A stretch of 64,000 bases of DNA from Streptomyces ambofaciens ATCC 23877 (GCF_001267885.1 NZ_CP012382.1:6373001-6437000), one strand, 5' to 3'; counted from the stretch's first letter, positions 17,031-27,494 are shown. Translations and numbers: made by a program. Notes: generated by a model from the letters alone, not told the origin.

Positions 17031-19415
17031 ATGGCTGCCAACGGCGCACCCACCAAAATCACCCAGGGTTCGAAGACCAAGGGCGGTATCGGCGAGTCGA
17101 CGCTCCGCCCGGACGGCACCCTCAAGGTCACCGGCGAGTTCGCGTACTCGTCCGACATGTGGCACGAGGACATGCTCTGGGGCCAGATCCTGCGCTCCCC
17201 GGTCGCGCACGCCGAGATCCTGTCCATCGACACGGGCGAGGCCCTCGCCCTGGCCGGCGTCTACGCCGTCATGACCTACGACGACCTGCCCACCGAGGTG
17301 CGGAACTACGGCCTGGAGATCCAGGACACCCCGGTCCTCGCGCACGGCAAGGTCCGCCACCACGGCGAGCCGGTCGCCATCGTCGCCGCCGACCACCCGG
17401 AGACCGCGCGCCGCGCCGCCGCCAAGATCAAGGTGGAGTACCGGGAGCTGCCCGTCATCACCGACGAGGCCTCCGCCACCGCCCCCGACGCGATCCTCGT
17501 CCACGAAAACCGCGACGACCACCACATCGGCCACGTCCCGCACCCCAACATCGTGCACCGCCAGCCGATCGTCCGCGGCAACGCCGACGAGGCCGCCAAG
17601 AAGGCGGACGTGATCGTCAAGGGCGAGTACTACTTCGGCATGCAGGACCAGGCCTTCCTCGGCCCCGAGTCCGGCCTCGCCGTGCCCTCCGAGGACGGCG
17701 GCGTCGAACTGTACGTCGCCACCCAGTGGCTGCACTCCGACCTGAAGCAGATCGCCCCGGTCCTCGGCCTGCCCGAGGACAAGGTGCGGATGACGCTGTC
17801 CGGCGTCGGCGGCGCGTTCGGCGGGCGCGAGGACCTGTCGATGCAGATCCACGCCTGCCTGCTGGCGATGCGCACCGGCAAGCCGGTCAAGATCGTCTAC
17901 AACCGCTTCGAGTCCTTCTTCGGCCACGTCCACCGCCACCCCGCGCGCCTGTCCTACGAGCACGGCGCCACCAGGGACGGCAAGCTCACGCACATGAAGT
18001 GCCGGATCGTCCTGGACGGCGGCGCCTACGCGTCCGCCTCCCCGGCGGTCGTCGGCAACGCCTCCTCGCTGTCGGTCGGCCCCTACGTGATCGACGACGT
18101 GGACATCGAGGCCATCGCCCTCTACTCCAACAACCCGCCCTGCGGCGCCATGCGCGGCTTCGGCGCGGTCCAGGCGTGCTTCGCCTACGAGGCGCAGATG
18201 GACAAGGTGGCCAAGGAACTCGGCATGGACCCGGTGGAGCTGCGCCGGATCAACGCCATGGAGCAGGGCACGATCATGCCGACCGGCCAGCCGGTCGACT
18301 CGCCCGCCCCGGTCGCCGAACTCCTGCGCCGCGTCAAGGCGATGCCCATGCCGCCCGAGCGCCAGTGGGAGTCCAGCGAGGGCTCCGACGTACGGCAGCT
18401 GCCGGGCGGCCTGTCCAACACCACGCACGGCGAGGGCGTCGTCCGCGGCGTCGGCTACGCGGTCGGCATCAAGAACGTCGGCTTCTCCGAGGGCTTCGAC
18501 GACTACTCCACCGCCAAGGTGCGCATGGAGGTCGTGGGCGGGGAGCCCGTCGCCACGGTCCACACCGCCATGGCGGAGGTCGGCCAGGGCGGCGTCACCG
18601 TCCACGCGCAGATCGCCCGCACCGAGCTGGGCGTCACGCAGGTGACGATCCACCCGGCCGACACGCAGGTCGGCTCGGCCGGCTCGACCTCGGCCTCCCG
18701 GCAGACGTACGTCACCGGCGGCGCCGTGAAGAACGCCTGCGAGCTGGTCCGCGAGAAGGTCCTGGAGATCGGCCGGCGCAAGTTCGGCTCCTACCACCCC
18801 GCCTGGGCCACCGCCGAGCTGCTCCTGGAGGCCGGCAAGGTCGTCACCGACGGCGGCGAGGTCCTCGGCGACCTGGTCGACGTCCTGGAGGGCGAGGCCG
18901 TGGAGGTCGAGGAGGAGTGGCGGCACCGGCCGACCGAGGCCTTCGACCTGCGCACCGGCCAGGGCAACGGCCACGTCCAGTACTCCTTCGCCGCGCACCG
19001 CGCCGTCGTCGAGGTCGACACCGAGCTCGGCCTGGTCAAGGTCGTCGAGCTGGCGTGCGCCCAGGACGTCGGCAAGGCGCTCAACCCGCTCTCCGTGGTC
19101 GGCCAGATCCAGGGCGGCACCCTCCAGGGCATGGGCATCGCGGTGATGGAGGAGATCGTCGTCGACCCCAAGACGGCGAAGGTGCGGAACCCGTCCTTCA
19201 CGGACTACCTGCTGCCCACGATCCTCGACACGCCGACCATCCCCGTCGACGTGCTCGAACTCGCCGACGACCACGCGCCGTACGGGCTGCGCGGCATCGG
19301 CGAGGCACCCACCCTGTCGTCCACCCCGGCGGTCCTCGCGGCCATCCGGAACGCGACCGGGCTGACGCTCGACCGCACGCCCGTACGACCGGAGCACCTC
19401 ACCGGCAAGGCGTGA
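17031..19415 (+). CDS. Xanthine dehydrogenase, molybdopterin-binding subunit
   Basis: 794-residue catalytic subunit that hydroxylates purines at a molybdenum-pterin centre. Landmarks: GVGGAFGGREDLS (about residue 260) for cofactor binding, GAMRGFGAVQACFAYE, a VGQGGVTVHAQIA stretch, and near the end GLRGIGEAPTLSSTPA, with E758 as the conserved catalytic base. The start ATG 17031 lies two bases after the Fe-S subunit. A strong hairpin follows eight bases after the stop, ending the operon before the permease gene. Confidence 0.94.
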   Translation: MAANGAPTKITQGSKTKGGIGESTLRPDGTLKVTGEFAYSSDMWHEDMLWGQILRSPVAHAEILSIDTGEALALAGVYAVMTYDDLPTEVRNYGLEIQDTPVLAHGKVRHHGEPVAIVAADHPETARRAAAKIKVEYRELPVITDEASATAPDAILVHENRDDHHIGHVPHPNIVHRQPIVRGNADEAAKKADVIVKGEYYFGMQDQAFLGPESGLAVPSEDGGVELYVATQWLHSDLKQIAPVLGLPEDKVRMTLSGVGGAFGGREDLSMQIHACLLAMRTGKPVKIVYNRFESFFGHVHRHPARLSYEHGATRDGKLTHMKCRIVLDGGAYASASPAVVGNASSLSVGPYVIDDVDIEAIALYSNNPPCGAMRGFGAVQACFAYEAQMDKVAKELGMDPVELRRINAMEQGTIMPTGQPVDSPAPVAELLRRVKAMPMPPERQWESSEGSDVRQLPGGLSNTTHGEGVVRGVGYAVGIKNVGFSEGFDDYSTAKVRMEVVGGEPVATVHTAMAEVGQGGVTVHAQIARTELGVTQVTIHPADTQVGSAGSTSASRQTYVTGGAVKNACELVREKVLEIGRRKFGSYHPAWATAELLLEAGKVVTDGGEVLGDLVDVLEGEAVEVEEEWRHRPTEAFDLRTGQGNGHVQYSFAAHRAVVEVDTELGLVKVVELACAQDVGKALNPLSVVGQIQGGTLQGMGIAVMEEIVVDPKTAKVRNPSFTDYLLPTILDTPTIPVDVLELADDHAPYGLRGIGEAPTLSSTPAVLAAIRNATGLTLDRTPVRPEHLTGKA

Positions 19416-19422
19416 GCAGGCC

Positions 19423-19467
19423 CTCCGGGCGGCGCACGGAACGTCACACACTCCGCGCCGCCCGGAG
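19423..19467 (+). terminator. Terminator of the xanthine dehydrogenase operon
   Basis: Perfect 13-bp stem CTCCGGGCGGCGC / GCGCCGCCCGGAG with a 19-nt loop, just after the molybdenum-subunit stop. It separates this operon from the permease gene, which must then have its own promoter in 19468-19634. Confidence 0.75.
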
Positions 19468-19634
19468 CACATCCCGGGTTCCGCTCCGCTCGCGGGCCTC
19501 GTAGCGCCACACGCACACGTACCACCACCCATGCGTTCGTCTCGGGCCGTCCCCCGGGTCGTGCACATCCCAAATCCCGCAGCCGCCCCAGCGGACTCGC
19601 GCGGGTGCCCCTTTGAACCTTGGGAGACGGCCCC

Positions 19635-21092
19635 ATGACCCAGCAGTCAGTGGAGCCCAAGACCACCGCCGAGGAGGCGGGACCGGGTTCCCGCGTCCCC
19701 GCCGGCAGGTCTTGGCTCGACCGGTACTTTCACATAACCCACCGAGGATCCACGGTCGCGCGTGAGGTGCGCGGCGGCATCACCACCTTCATGGCGATGG
19801 CCTACATCGTCCTGCTCAACCCCGTGATCCTGTCCGGCAAGGACGCCGCCGGGGACACCCTGGGCCAGAAGGCCCTGATCACCGCGACGGCGTTCGCGGC
19901 GGCGCTGACCACCCTCCTGATGGGCTTCGTCGGCAAGGTGCCCCTCGCCCTGGCCGCCGGACTCTCGGTGTCCGGAGTGATCGCCGGGCAGGTCGTGCCC
20001 CAGATGACCTGGCCGCAGGCCATGGGCATGTGTGTGATGTACGGCGTGGTGATCATGCTGCTCGTGGTCACCGGGCTGCGCGAGATGATCATGAACGCGA
20101 TCCCGCTCGCCCTCAAGCACGGCATCACCATGGGCATCGGCCTGTTCATCGCGATCATCGGCCTGGTGAAGGGCGGCTTCGTCCACGCGGGCGAGGCGAC
20201 CCCGCTGACCCTCGGCCCCACCGGCGAACTCGCCGGCTGGCCCGTCCTGCTCTTCGCGGGCACCCTGCTCCTGATCTTCATGCTCCAGGCGCGCAACACC
20301 CCCGGCGCGATCCTGATCGGCATCATCACCGGCACCGTCGTCGCCTCCGTGCTGAACGCCACCGGGGTCATCGACCCCGCGCAGTGGGCCAACGGAGCGC
20401 CCGAGCTGCACGGCAGCGCCGTCTCCATGCCCGACTTCTCGCTCTTCGGCGAGCTCGAGTTCGGCGGCTGGGGGGAGGTCGGCGCGATGACGGTCGGCAT
20501 GATCGTCTTCACGCTGGTGCTGGCCGGGTTCTTCGACGCGATGGCCACCATCATCGGCGTCGGCACCGAGGCCAAGCTCGCCGACGACAAGGGCCGCATG
20601 CCGGGTCTGTCGAAGGCGCTGTTCATCGACGGCGCCGGCGGTGCCATCGGCGGTGTGGCGGGCGGCTCCGGCCAGACCGTCTTCGTCGAGTCCGCGACCG
20701 GCGTCGGCGAGGGCGCCCGCACCGGGCTCGCCTCGGTCGTCACCGGCCTGTTCTTCGCGGCCTGCCTGTTCTTCACGCCGATCACCGCGATCGTGCCCCA
20801 GGAGGTCGCCTCGGCCGCCCTGGTCGTCATCGGGGCGATGATGATGATGAACGCCCGGCACGTGGACTGGGCCGACCGGGCCACCGCGATCCCGGTCTTC
20901 CTGACCGTCGTCCTGATGCCGTTCACGTACTCCATCACGGCGGGCGTCGCGGCCGGCGTCATCTCCTACGTCGCCATCAAGGTCGCCCAGGGCAAGGCCC
21001 GGGAGATCGGCGCGTTCATGTGGGCCCTGACGGTGATCTTCGTCGTCTACTTCGCCCTCAACCCGATCGAGAGCTGGCTGGGCGTGCACTAG
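19635..21092 (+). CDS. Purine permease, NCS2/AzgA-type
   Basis: 485-residue membrane transporter with about 12 hydrophobic helices. Family landmarks are REVRGGITTFMAMAYIVLLNPVIL near the N-terminus (AzgA-type GxxTFxTMAYI), GITMGIGLFIAIIGL, and the GGVAGGSGQTVFVESATGVGEGARTGLASVVTG block that forms the substrate region. AzgA proteins import adenine, hypoxanthine and guanine by proton symport. Start ATG 19635 has GGGAG eight bases upstream. Position between the xanthine dehydrogenase operon and the XdhC-like gene fits hypoxanthine/xanthine supply. Confidence 0.92.
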   Translation: MTQQSVEPKTTAEEAGPGSRVPAGRSWLDRYFHITHRGSTVAREVRGGITTFMAMAYIVLLNPVILSGKDAAGDTLGQKALITATAFAAALTTLLMGFVGKVPLALAAGLSVSGVIAGQVVPQMTWPQAMGMCVMYGVVIMLLVVTGLREMIMNAIPLALKHGITMGIGLFIAIIGLVKGGFVHAGEATPLTLGPTGELAGWPVLLFAGTLLLIFMLQARNTPGAILIGIITGTVVASVLNATGVIDPAQWANGAPELHGSAVSMPDFSLFGELEFGGWGEVGAMTVGMIVFTLVLAGFFDAMATIIGVGTEAKLADDKGRMPGLSKALFIDGAGGAIGGVAGGSGQTVFVESATGVGEGARTGLASVVTGLFFAACLFFTPITAIVPQEVASAALVVIGAMMMMNARHVDWADRATAIPVFLTVVLMPFTYSITAGVAAGVISYVAIKVAQGKAREIGAFMWALTVIFVVYFALNPIESWLGVH

Positions 21093-21142
21093 CCGCCGCA
21101 TCGGGAACCCTTCCCCTACCTCTCGTCCAAGGAGACCGACAG

Positions 21143-22294
21143 ATGCTGGACATTGCCGAAGAGCTGAACCGGTGGGTCGAGCAGGGACGCGACGTCGCCG
21201 TGGCCACCGTGGTGGCCGTCGGCGGCAGCGCCCCCCGCCAGCCCGGAGCCGCCCTCGCGGTGGACGCCGGCGGCACGGTGATCGGCTCGGTGTCCGGCGG
21301 ATGCGTGGAGGGGGCCGTGTACGAGCTGTGCCGGCAGGCGCTGGAGGACGGCGAGACCGTGCTCGAGCGCTTCGGCTACAGCGACGAGGACGCCTTCGCC
21401 GTGGGTCTGACCTGCGGCGGCGTCATCGACATCCTCGTCACGCCGGTACGGGCGGCCGATCCCGCCCGCCCGGTGTACGCCGCCGCGCTCACCGCCGCCG
21501 CGCGAGGTGAGGCGGCGGCGGTGGCGCGGATCGTGAGCGGTCCGGCGGAACTGACCGGCCGCGCACTCGTCGTCCACCCGGACGGCTCGCACGAGGGCGG
21601 TTTCGGCGCCCACCCCGAGCTGGACCGCACGGTGGCCGCCGAGGCCGGCGCCTTCCTGGACGCCGGACGCACCGGCACCCTGGACATCGGAGAGCAGGGG
21701 TCGCGTTGCGGAGCACCGCTCACGCTGCTGATCGAGTCCTCCGTCCCGGCGCCCCGCATGATCGTCTTCGGTGCGATCGACTTCGCCTCGGCCCTGGTCC
21801 GGGCCGGCAAGTTCCTCGGCTACCACGTGACGGTGTGCGACGCGCGCCCCGTCTTCGCCACCGCCACCCGCTTCCCCGAGGCGGACGAGATCGTCGTCGA
21901 GTGGCCCCACGAGTACCTGCGGCGCACCGAGGTCGACGCGCGCACCGTGCTGTGCGTCCTCACCCACGACGCCAAGTTCGACGTGCCCCTGCTCAAGCTG
22001 GCCCTGCGCCTGCCGGTGGCGTACGTCGGCGCGATGGGCTCCCGCCGCACCCACCTGGACCGCAACGCCCGCCTGCGCGAGGTCGGCGTGAGCGACCTGG
22101 AGCTGACCCGCCTCAGGTCGCCCATAGGCCTCGACCTCGGCGCCCGCACCCCCGAGGAGACGGCCCTCTCCATCGCCGCCGAGATCGTCGCGACCCGGCG
22201 CGGGGGCACCGGTGCCTCCCTGACCGGCGCGCACACCCCCATCCACCACGACGGCCCCACGGCACCGGCCGGACGCATCGGCTCGGTGGCGTAG
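21143..22294 (+). CDS. XdhC/CoxI-family molybdenum hydroxylase maturation protein
   Basis: 383 residues from ATG 21143, preceded by AAGGAG. N-terminal XdhC/CoxI domain (VATVVAVGGSAPRQPGAAL, GSVSGGCVEGAVYE, LTCGG with the conserved Cys) and a C-terminal Rossmann-like domain (MIVFGAIDFASALVRAGKFLGYHVTVCDAR, VAYVGAMGSRRTH). XdhC proteins bind the molybdenum cofactor, promote its sulfuration and insert it into xanthine dehydrogenase. It lies 50 bases after the permease gene, probably in the same transcript, and ends at a strong terminator. Confidence 0.92.
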   Translation: MLDIAEELNRWVEQGRDVAVATVVAVGGSAPRQPGAALAVDAGGTVIGSVSGGCVEGAVYELCRQALEDGETVLERFGYSDEDAFAVGLTCGGVIDILVTPVRAADPARPVYAAALTAAARGEAAAVARIVSGPAELTGRALVVHPDGSHEGGFGAHPELDRTVAAEAGAFLDAGRTGTLDIGEQGSRCGAPLTLLIESSVPAPRMIVFGAIDFASALVRAGKFLGYHVTVCDARPVFATATRFPEADEIVVEWPHEYLRRTEVDARTVLCVLTHDAKFDVPLLKLALRLPVAYVGAMGSRRTHLDRNARLREVGVSDLELTRLRSPIGLDLGARTPEETALSIAAEIVATRRGGTGASLTGAHTPIHHDGPTAPAGRIGSVA

Positions 22295-22322
22295 GGCCGA
22301 CACCGCCAGGCGGGCGGCAGCG

Positions 22323-22350
22323 GCCGGACGGGCCCGGGAGCCCGTCCGGC
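22323..22350. terminator. Bidirectional terminator
   Basis: Perfect 11-bp stem GCCGGACGGGC / GCCCGTCCGGC with a 6-nt loop between the rightward XdhC-like gene and the leftward phosphoesterase gene ending at 22358. Confidence 0.85.
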
Positions 22351-22357
22351 GAAGGGC

Positions 22358-23236
22358 CTAGCCCCGGCCGGGCCCCTTCCCGAGCAGCGACACGTCCGCG
22401 ACCACCGGCCGGTGGTCCGAGGCGACGGCCTCCTCGGGGACCGAGGCTCCGCGCACCCGCACGCCCTCGCCCACGGCCACGTAGTCGATCCGCTTCACGG
22501 GCGCCGCGGCGGGGAACGTGCCGCCGGAGCCCGCCCCGGCGTCCCGCAGGTCCGCCCACAGCGGGCGCAGTTCGGGTGCCGCGGGCTCGGCGTTGAAGTC
22601 GCCGAGCAGGATCTGCCGCGCCCCGGGCAGCGCCGCCCGCTCCCGCGCCATGATCCGCCGGGTGTCGGCCACCTGTGCCACGCGGACCGCGGGGTCCGGC
22701 CGGTAGTCGAGGTGCGTCACGAACACCTGCACGGGCACGCCGCGCACCTTGAGCGTCACCTCGCCGAACCCGGGCGCGGGGGCCGGCACCGGGTTCTCGT
22801 CCTGCGTGGACAGGCGCGTGATCTCGTGGTTGGCCGCCGCCCTGACCGGGAAGCGGGAGAGGACCGCCACGCCGTACTCGCGCCGCGGACCCCCGGCCTC
22901 CACCGGGTCCAGGCTGTAGATCGGCGCGAACGACACCCGCATCCCGAGCCGCCGCGCCAACTCGCCGGCGACGTCGAGTCCCTGGCTGCGCGCGCCCCAG
23001 TGCACGTCCACCTCCTGGAGGCCGATCACGTCCGCGTCGAGCGCGCGCAGCGCGGCGGCCTGCCGGTCCAGGTCGAAGACGCCGTCGGATCCGGTGCCGG
23101 CGTGGATGTTGTACGTGGCGACGCGCAGCGGGACCGGGTGGCCCTGGCCGGCGGAGGCGGGCGGGGCCGTCAGAGCCACCGTCAACAGGGCTCCGGTGAG
23201 GGACAGTTGCACGAGGACGCGCGATCGGGGAGACAT
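22358..23236 (-). CDS. Secreted endonuclease/exonuclease/phosphatase-fold protein
   Basis: 292 residues from ATG 23236. A cleavable signal peptide is evident (VLVQLSLTGALLTVALTAPPASA). The EEP catalytic set is complete: N43 in ATYNIHAG, E75 in GLQEVDVHW, the FVTHLDYRP and LLGDFNAEP motifs, and D274-H275 in ASDHRPV. The family includes DNase I, sphingomyelinases and inositol phosphatases; with no obvious specificity feature the substrate is open. It is exported, so an extracellular phosphoesterase is the safest call. Confidence 0.85.
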   Translation of the reverse strand: MSPRSRVLVQLSLTGALLTVALTAPPASAGQGHPVPLRVATYNIHAGTGSDGVFDLDRQAAALRALDADVIGLQEVDVHWGARSQGLDVAGELARRLGMRVSFAPIYSLDPVEAGGPRREYGVAVLSRFPVRAAANHEITRLSTQDENPVPAPAPGFGEVTLKVRGVPVQVFVTHLDYRPDPAVRVAQVADTRRIMARERAALPGARQILLGDFNAEPAAPELRPLWADLRDAGAGSGGTFPAAAPVKRIDYVAVGEGVRVRGASVPEEAVASDHRPVVADVSLLGKGPGRG

Positions 23237-23321
23237 GCCGGCACGGTACGCGGGAAACGCCGGTGGCGCGGCGGCCGGCGCGAAGTCGCCCGCGAGCCGT
23301 ACCGCGCCCGCAACCGGGGGT

Positions 23322-23765
23322 TCACGGGTGGCGCAGGAGGTGGTTGACCGTGCGGCCGAAGACGTACCGCCCCGAACGGCCCAGCACGCCGTCGAAGAGG
23401 GAGGGCAGCGGGCGGACGCTCATCTCCTCGCGCCACAGGACCCGGGTGCGGCCGCCGGGACCCGGGCGGACCTCGATCTCGGCCCAGCCCCGGACCAGCC
23501 GGCCGCGCTTCTCCAGTCGGCACAGGCCGGGGGTGTCGTCGCCCTGCGGTGGCTGCCAGACCGTCACCTCCATCCGGTCGTCGAAGGCGAGCGGGCCGGT
23601 GCCCGTGCGGGCCACGATCACCGTTCCCCGGCGCGTGGGCCCGGGCGTGGCGACGGTGACCCGGGTCAGCGGCACGGTGTCGCCGTGCCGCCGCCAGGCG
23701 GTGAGCCGGCGCCATGCCTCGTCCAGGGGGAGCGGGGCGGTACGTTCGAGCGAGAAGGTGGCCAC
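23322..23765 (-). CDS. SRPBCC-family protein
   Basis: 147 residues from GTG 23765 (VATFSLERTAPLPLDEAWRRLTAW). The START/Bet v1-like fold is suggested by the N-terminal ERTAPLPLDEAW and the C-terminal helix (GRYVFGRTVNHLLRH). Such proteins bind hydrophobic ligands; many in actinobacteria are uncharacterised. No ribosome-binding site is obvious, so translation may be coupled to the deacetylase gene that ends 50 bases upstream on the same strand. Confidence 0.7.
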   Translation of the reverse strand: MATFSLERTAPLPLDEAWRRLTAWRRHGDTVPLTRVTVATPGPTRRGTVIVARTGTGPLAFDDRMEVTVWQPPQGDDTPGLCRLEKRGRLVRGWAEIEVRPGPGGRTRVLWREEMSVRPLPSLFDGVLGRSGRYVFGRTVNHLLRHP

Positions 23766-23815
23766 GTCACGATCGTAGGGAACCGGCCCCGAGGACACCT
23801 CGCAGCCGGCCGCGC

Positions 23816-24595
23816 CTAGCGGTAGACCTTGCCCGGTTCGGCCTTCCCGGGCGCCAGCAGCTGGGGCACCGTCACGAAGACGTAGCCCCGCGCCTTGAGC
23901 GCGTCGACGATGCCGGGCACGGCGGGCACGGTGCCGTCGTAGATGTCGTGGAGCAGGATGATGCCGTCGCGGGACGACTGGTCGAGGACCCGTTCGGTGA
24001 TCAGGTCGGAGTCGTCGGTCTGGTAGTCCTTGGCGGTCACGCTCCACAGCACCTCCGCCAGCCCCAGTTCGCGGCAGATCTCGTGCACCGTCTCGTCCGT
24101 ACGCCCCTGCGGCGGGCGCATCAGGGTGGGGCGCTGCCCGGTCAGGCGCTCTATCTCCTTGTTCGGGCGCTCCAGCTCCTCGCGTACCTCCTGCGGTTCG
24201 GCGTCCGTGAGGATCTGGTGCGTCCAGGTGTGGCTGGCGACCTCGTGGCCCTCGTCGGCCATGCGTCTGACCAGCTCGGGATAGGTGTCGATGTGCCGTC
24301 TGCCGAGCAGGAAGAAGGTCGCCGGGACCTGCTTCTCCTCGAGTATGTCGAGCAGCCGTGCGGAGTTCTCGCTCGGTCCGGCGTCGAAGGTCAGCGCGAT
24401 GCACTTGACGCGGGCGCAGTCGACCGTGCCGAACTCGGCCCGCGCCTGGGCGCCCGCCGCTCCCCGTACGGAGCTGGGGGAGGTCGTCTCCAGTCGCGTG
24501 CAGCCGCTCAGCGCCAGTGAGGCGGCGGCCGCGAGGGTCGCGACCGCGCGCAACCCGGTCCGCGTTTTCGTCATCTTCTCGGTCAGCGAAGGCAT
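23816..24595 (-). CDS. Lipoprotein polysaccharide deacetylase (CE4, NodB domain)
   Basis: 259 residues from ATG 24595 (ATG 24574 is an alternative). The signal peptide ends in a lipobox LSGC with C32, so it is a membrane-anchored lipoprotein. The NodB domain follows: motif 1 CIALTFDAGPSENS, motif 2 ASHTWTHQI with the two metal-binding histidines, motif 3 MRPPQGRTD, motif 4 WSVTAKDYQTDDS and motif 5 IILLHDIYDG. Motif 1 reads TFDAG instead of the usual TFDDG, replacing the second Asp, a metal ligand in characterised enzymes. Likely acts on cell-wall or surface N-acetylated sugars, if active. A 17-bp palindrome sits just upstream of the start. Confidence 0.85.
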   Translation of the reverse strand: MPSLTEKMTKTRTGLRAVATLAAAASLALSGCTRLETTSPSSVRGAAGAQARAEFGTVDCARVKCIALTFDAGPSENSARLLDILEEKQVPATFFLLGRRHIDTYPELVRRMADEGHEVASHTWTHQILTDAEPQEVREELERPNKEIERLTGQRPTLMRPPQGRTDETVHEICRELGLAEVLWSVTAKDYQTDDSDLITERVLDQSSRDGIILLHDIYDGTVPAVPGIVDALKARGYVFVTVPQLLAPGKAEPGKVYR

Positions 24596-24603
24596 GCCGG
24601 GAA

Positions 24604-24620
24604 TATACACAGCGTGTATA
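24604..24620 (-). promoter_or_regulatory. Operator candidate TATACACAGCGTGTATA
   Basis: Perfect inverted repeat with 7-bp arms and a 3-bp spacer, 9 bases upstream of the deacetylase ATG at 24595 and strikingly AT-rich. A TATA-type -10 element could lie inside it, so a repressor bound here would block the promoter. No local regulator gene is adjacent. Confidence 0.6.
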
Positions 24621-24724
24621 GACGGGGTGCATAGTGCCCCCTCGAATGACAGTTCGGGGTAGTGGGGCGGCTCGCGGGGTTACTCAGCCGACACGCAAGT
24701 GACGGTGAGAGCGAGGAGAGTCCC

Positions 24725-25702
<978 letters not shown>

Positions 25703-25859
25703 CCCCCACAGGCGGCGGGGAGGGGATCGGCATGCTCACTTTCGGTGATTTGTCCGTTCTTTTCCGGAATTGAGCTGACTTCAAGAGTTTGAGTCTGGTG
25801 TGGAGCGGCACCCGCGACGCCAGAGGAACCCCAGCAGTCGCCCGGGACGGAGCACCCCC

Positions 25860-27494
25860 ATGCGCATCCTTGGTATCAACGCCCTGTTCCACGACCCGGC
25901 CGCCGCCCTCGTGGTCGACGGCCGGACCGTTGCGGCCGCCGAGGAAGAGCGCTTCAGCCGCCGCAAGCACGGCAAGCGCCCGGTGCCCTTCTCCGCGTGG
26001 GAGGTACCGGAGCTGTCGGCGCGGTGGTGCCTGGAACACGCCGGGGTACGGCCCGAGGAGCTCGACGCCGTCGCCTACTCCTTCGACCCGAAACTGGCCC
26101 GGCCCGCCCGTGACATGGGCCTGGACGACCCCTGGGACCCGCTGCGGCTGGAGTACGCCCGCCGGGCGCCCGAGTTCCTCGCCGAGGCACTGCCCGGGCT
26201 CGACCCCGACCAGGTCGTCTTCGTCCCGCACCACGTGGCGCACGCCGCCTCCGCCGGTCCGGCCTCACCACACCCCGACAACGACGTCCTCGTCCTCGAC
26301 GGGCGCGGCGAGTGCGCCTCCCACCTGGCCGGACGCTACCGCGACGGCAAGCTCGACACCCTCGCCGCCCAGGCGCTGCCGCACTCGCTGGGCCTGGTCT
26401 ACGAGGAACTGACCGAGCACCTCGGCTTCCTGCGCAGCAGCGACGAGTACAAGGTGATGGCCCTCGCCTCCTACGGCACCCCCCGCCACCTCGACCGCCT
26501 GCGTGAACACGTGCACGCCACCGGCGACGGCGGCTTCCGCGCCCACGGCGTCGACTGGGCGGCCCTCGCCCCGGCCCGGGCCCCGGGCGAGGACTGGACG
26601 AAGGACCACGCCGACCTCGCCGCGAGCACCCAGGCCGCACTGGAGGAACTGCTCCTCGAACTCGTCCACTGGCTGCACCGCGAGGCCCGGGGAGAGGCCC
26701 TCACCATGGCGGGCGGCGTCGCCCTCAACTGCGTCGCCAACTCCAGGATCGCCGCCCGTGGCCCGTACCGGCACGTGTGGGTGCAGCCCGCCGCCGGCGA
26801 CGCGGGCACGGCCCTCGGCGGCGCCCTGCACGTGGCCGCCCAGACGGCCGTCCCCGAGCCCATGCCCGGCGCCGACCTGGGCCGCGGCTGGAGCGACGAG
26901 GAGATCCGCGCCTGGCTGGAGACGGCCGCGATCCCGTACGAGGAGCCGGACGACATCGCCGAGACGGTCGCCGAGGAACTCGCCCGGGACGGCGTCGTCG
27001 CCTGGTTCCAGGGCCGCAGCGAGTTCGGGCCGCGCGCCCTCGGGCACCGCTCCCTCATGGCCCACCCGGGCCGCGCGGAGAACCTGGAGCGGCTCAACCA
27101 CGTCAAGGGCCGCGAGGAGTTCCGGCCGGTGGCGCCCATGGTGCTGGCCGACCGCGCCGCCGACCTCTTCACCGGCCCGATCCCCAGCCCGTACATGCTC
27201 TTCGTGCACGACGTCGCCCCCGCGTGGCGCGACCGCATCCCGGCCGTCGTCCACGTCGACGGCACCGCCCGCATCCAGACCGTCGAGGAGCGCCGCGAGC
27301 CACTCGTCGCCCGGATGCTCACCGCGTTCGAACGGCGCACCGGGCTGCCCGTCGTCGTCAACACCAGCCTCAACACCGCCGGCCGGCCCATGGTCGACGA
27401 CCCGCGCGACGCGCTGGAGTGCTTCGGCTCCGCACCCGTGGACCTGCTGGCCATCGGCCCGTTCGCGGTGCGCCGGGGGAGGGCGTTCGCATGA
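25860..27494 (+). CDS. Carbamoyltransferase, NodU/CmcH/TobZ family
   Basis: 544 residues from ATG 25860. The N-terminal Kae1-like half has ILGINALFHDPAAALVVDG, EEERFSRRKH, the metal-binding PHHVAHAAS (H124/H125 and H128) and TMAGGVALNCVAN. The C-terminal YrdC-like half has FGPRALGHRSLMAHP and VVNTSLNTAGRPMVDDP. These enzymes move the carbamoyl group of carbamoyl phosphate, through carbamoyl-AMP, onto sugar or other hydroxyls. It heads a tightly coupled operon of glycosyltransferases and heptose-pathway genes, overlapping the next gene by four bases. So it likely carbamoylates a sugar in the glycan. Confidence 0.92.
   Translation: MRILGINALFHDPAAALVVDGRTVAAAEEERFSRRKHGKRPVPFSAWEVPELSARWCLEHAGVRPEELDAVAYSFDPKLARPARDMGLDDPWDPLRLEYARRAPEFLAEALPGLDPDQVVFVPHHVAHAASAGPASPHPDNDVLVLDGRGECASHLAGRYRDGKLDTLAAQALPHSLGLVYEELTEHLGFLRSSDEYKVMALASYGTPRHLDRLREHVHATGDGGFRAHGVDWAALAPARAPGEDWTKDHADLAASTQAALEELLLELVHWLHREARGEALTMAGGVALNCVANSRIAARGPYRHVWVQPAAGDAGTALGGALHVAAQTAVPEPMPGADLGRGWSDEEIRAWLETAAIPYEEPDDIAETVAEELARDGVVAWFQGRSEFGPRALGHRSLMAHPGRAENLERLNHVKGREEFRPVAPMVLADRAADLFTGPIPSPYMLFVHDVAPAWRDRIPAVVHVDGTARIQTVEERREPLVARMLTAFERRTGLPVVVNTSLNTAGRPMVDDPRDALECFGSAPVDLLAIGPFAVRRGRAFA

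Noticed and set aside
16968..19568. 866-codon leftward frame opposite the xanthine dehydrogenase large subunit
   Set aside because: His/Asp/Val-rich antisense shadow of a gene with clear catalytic motifs.
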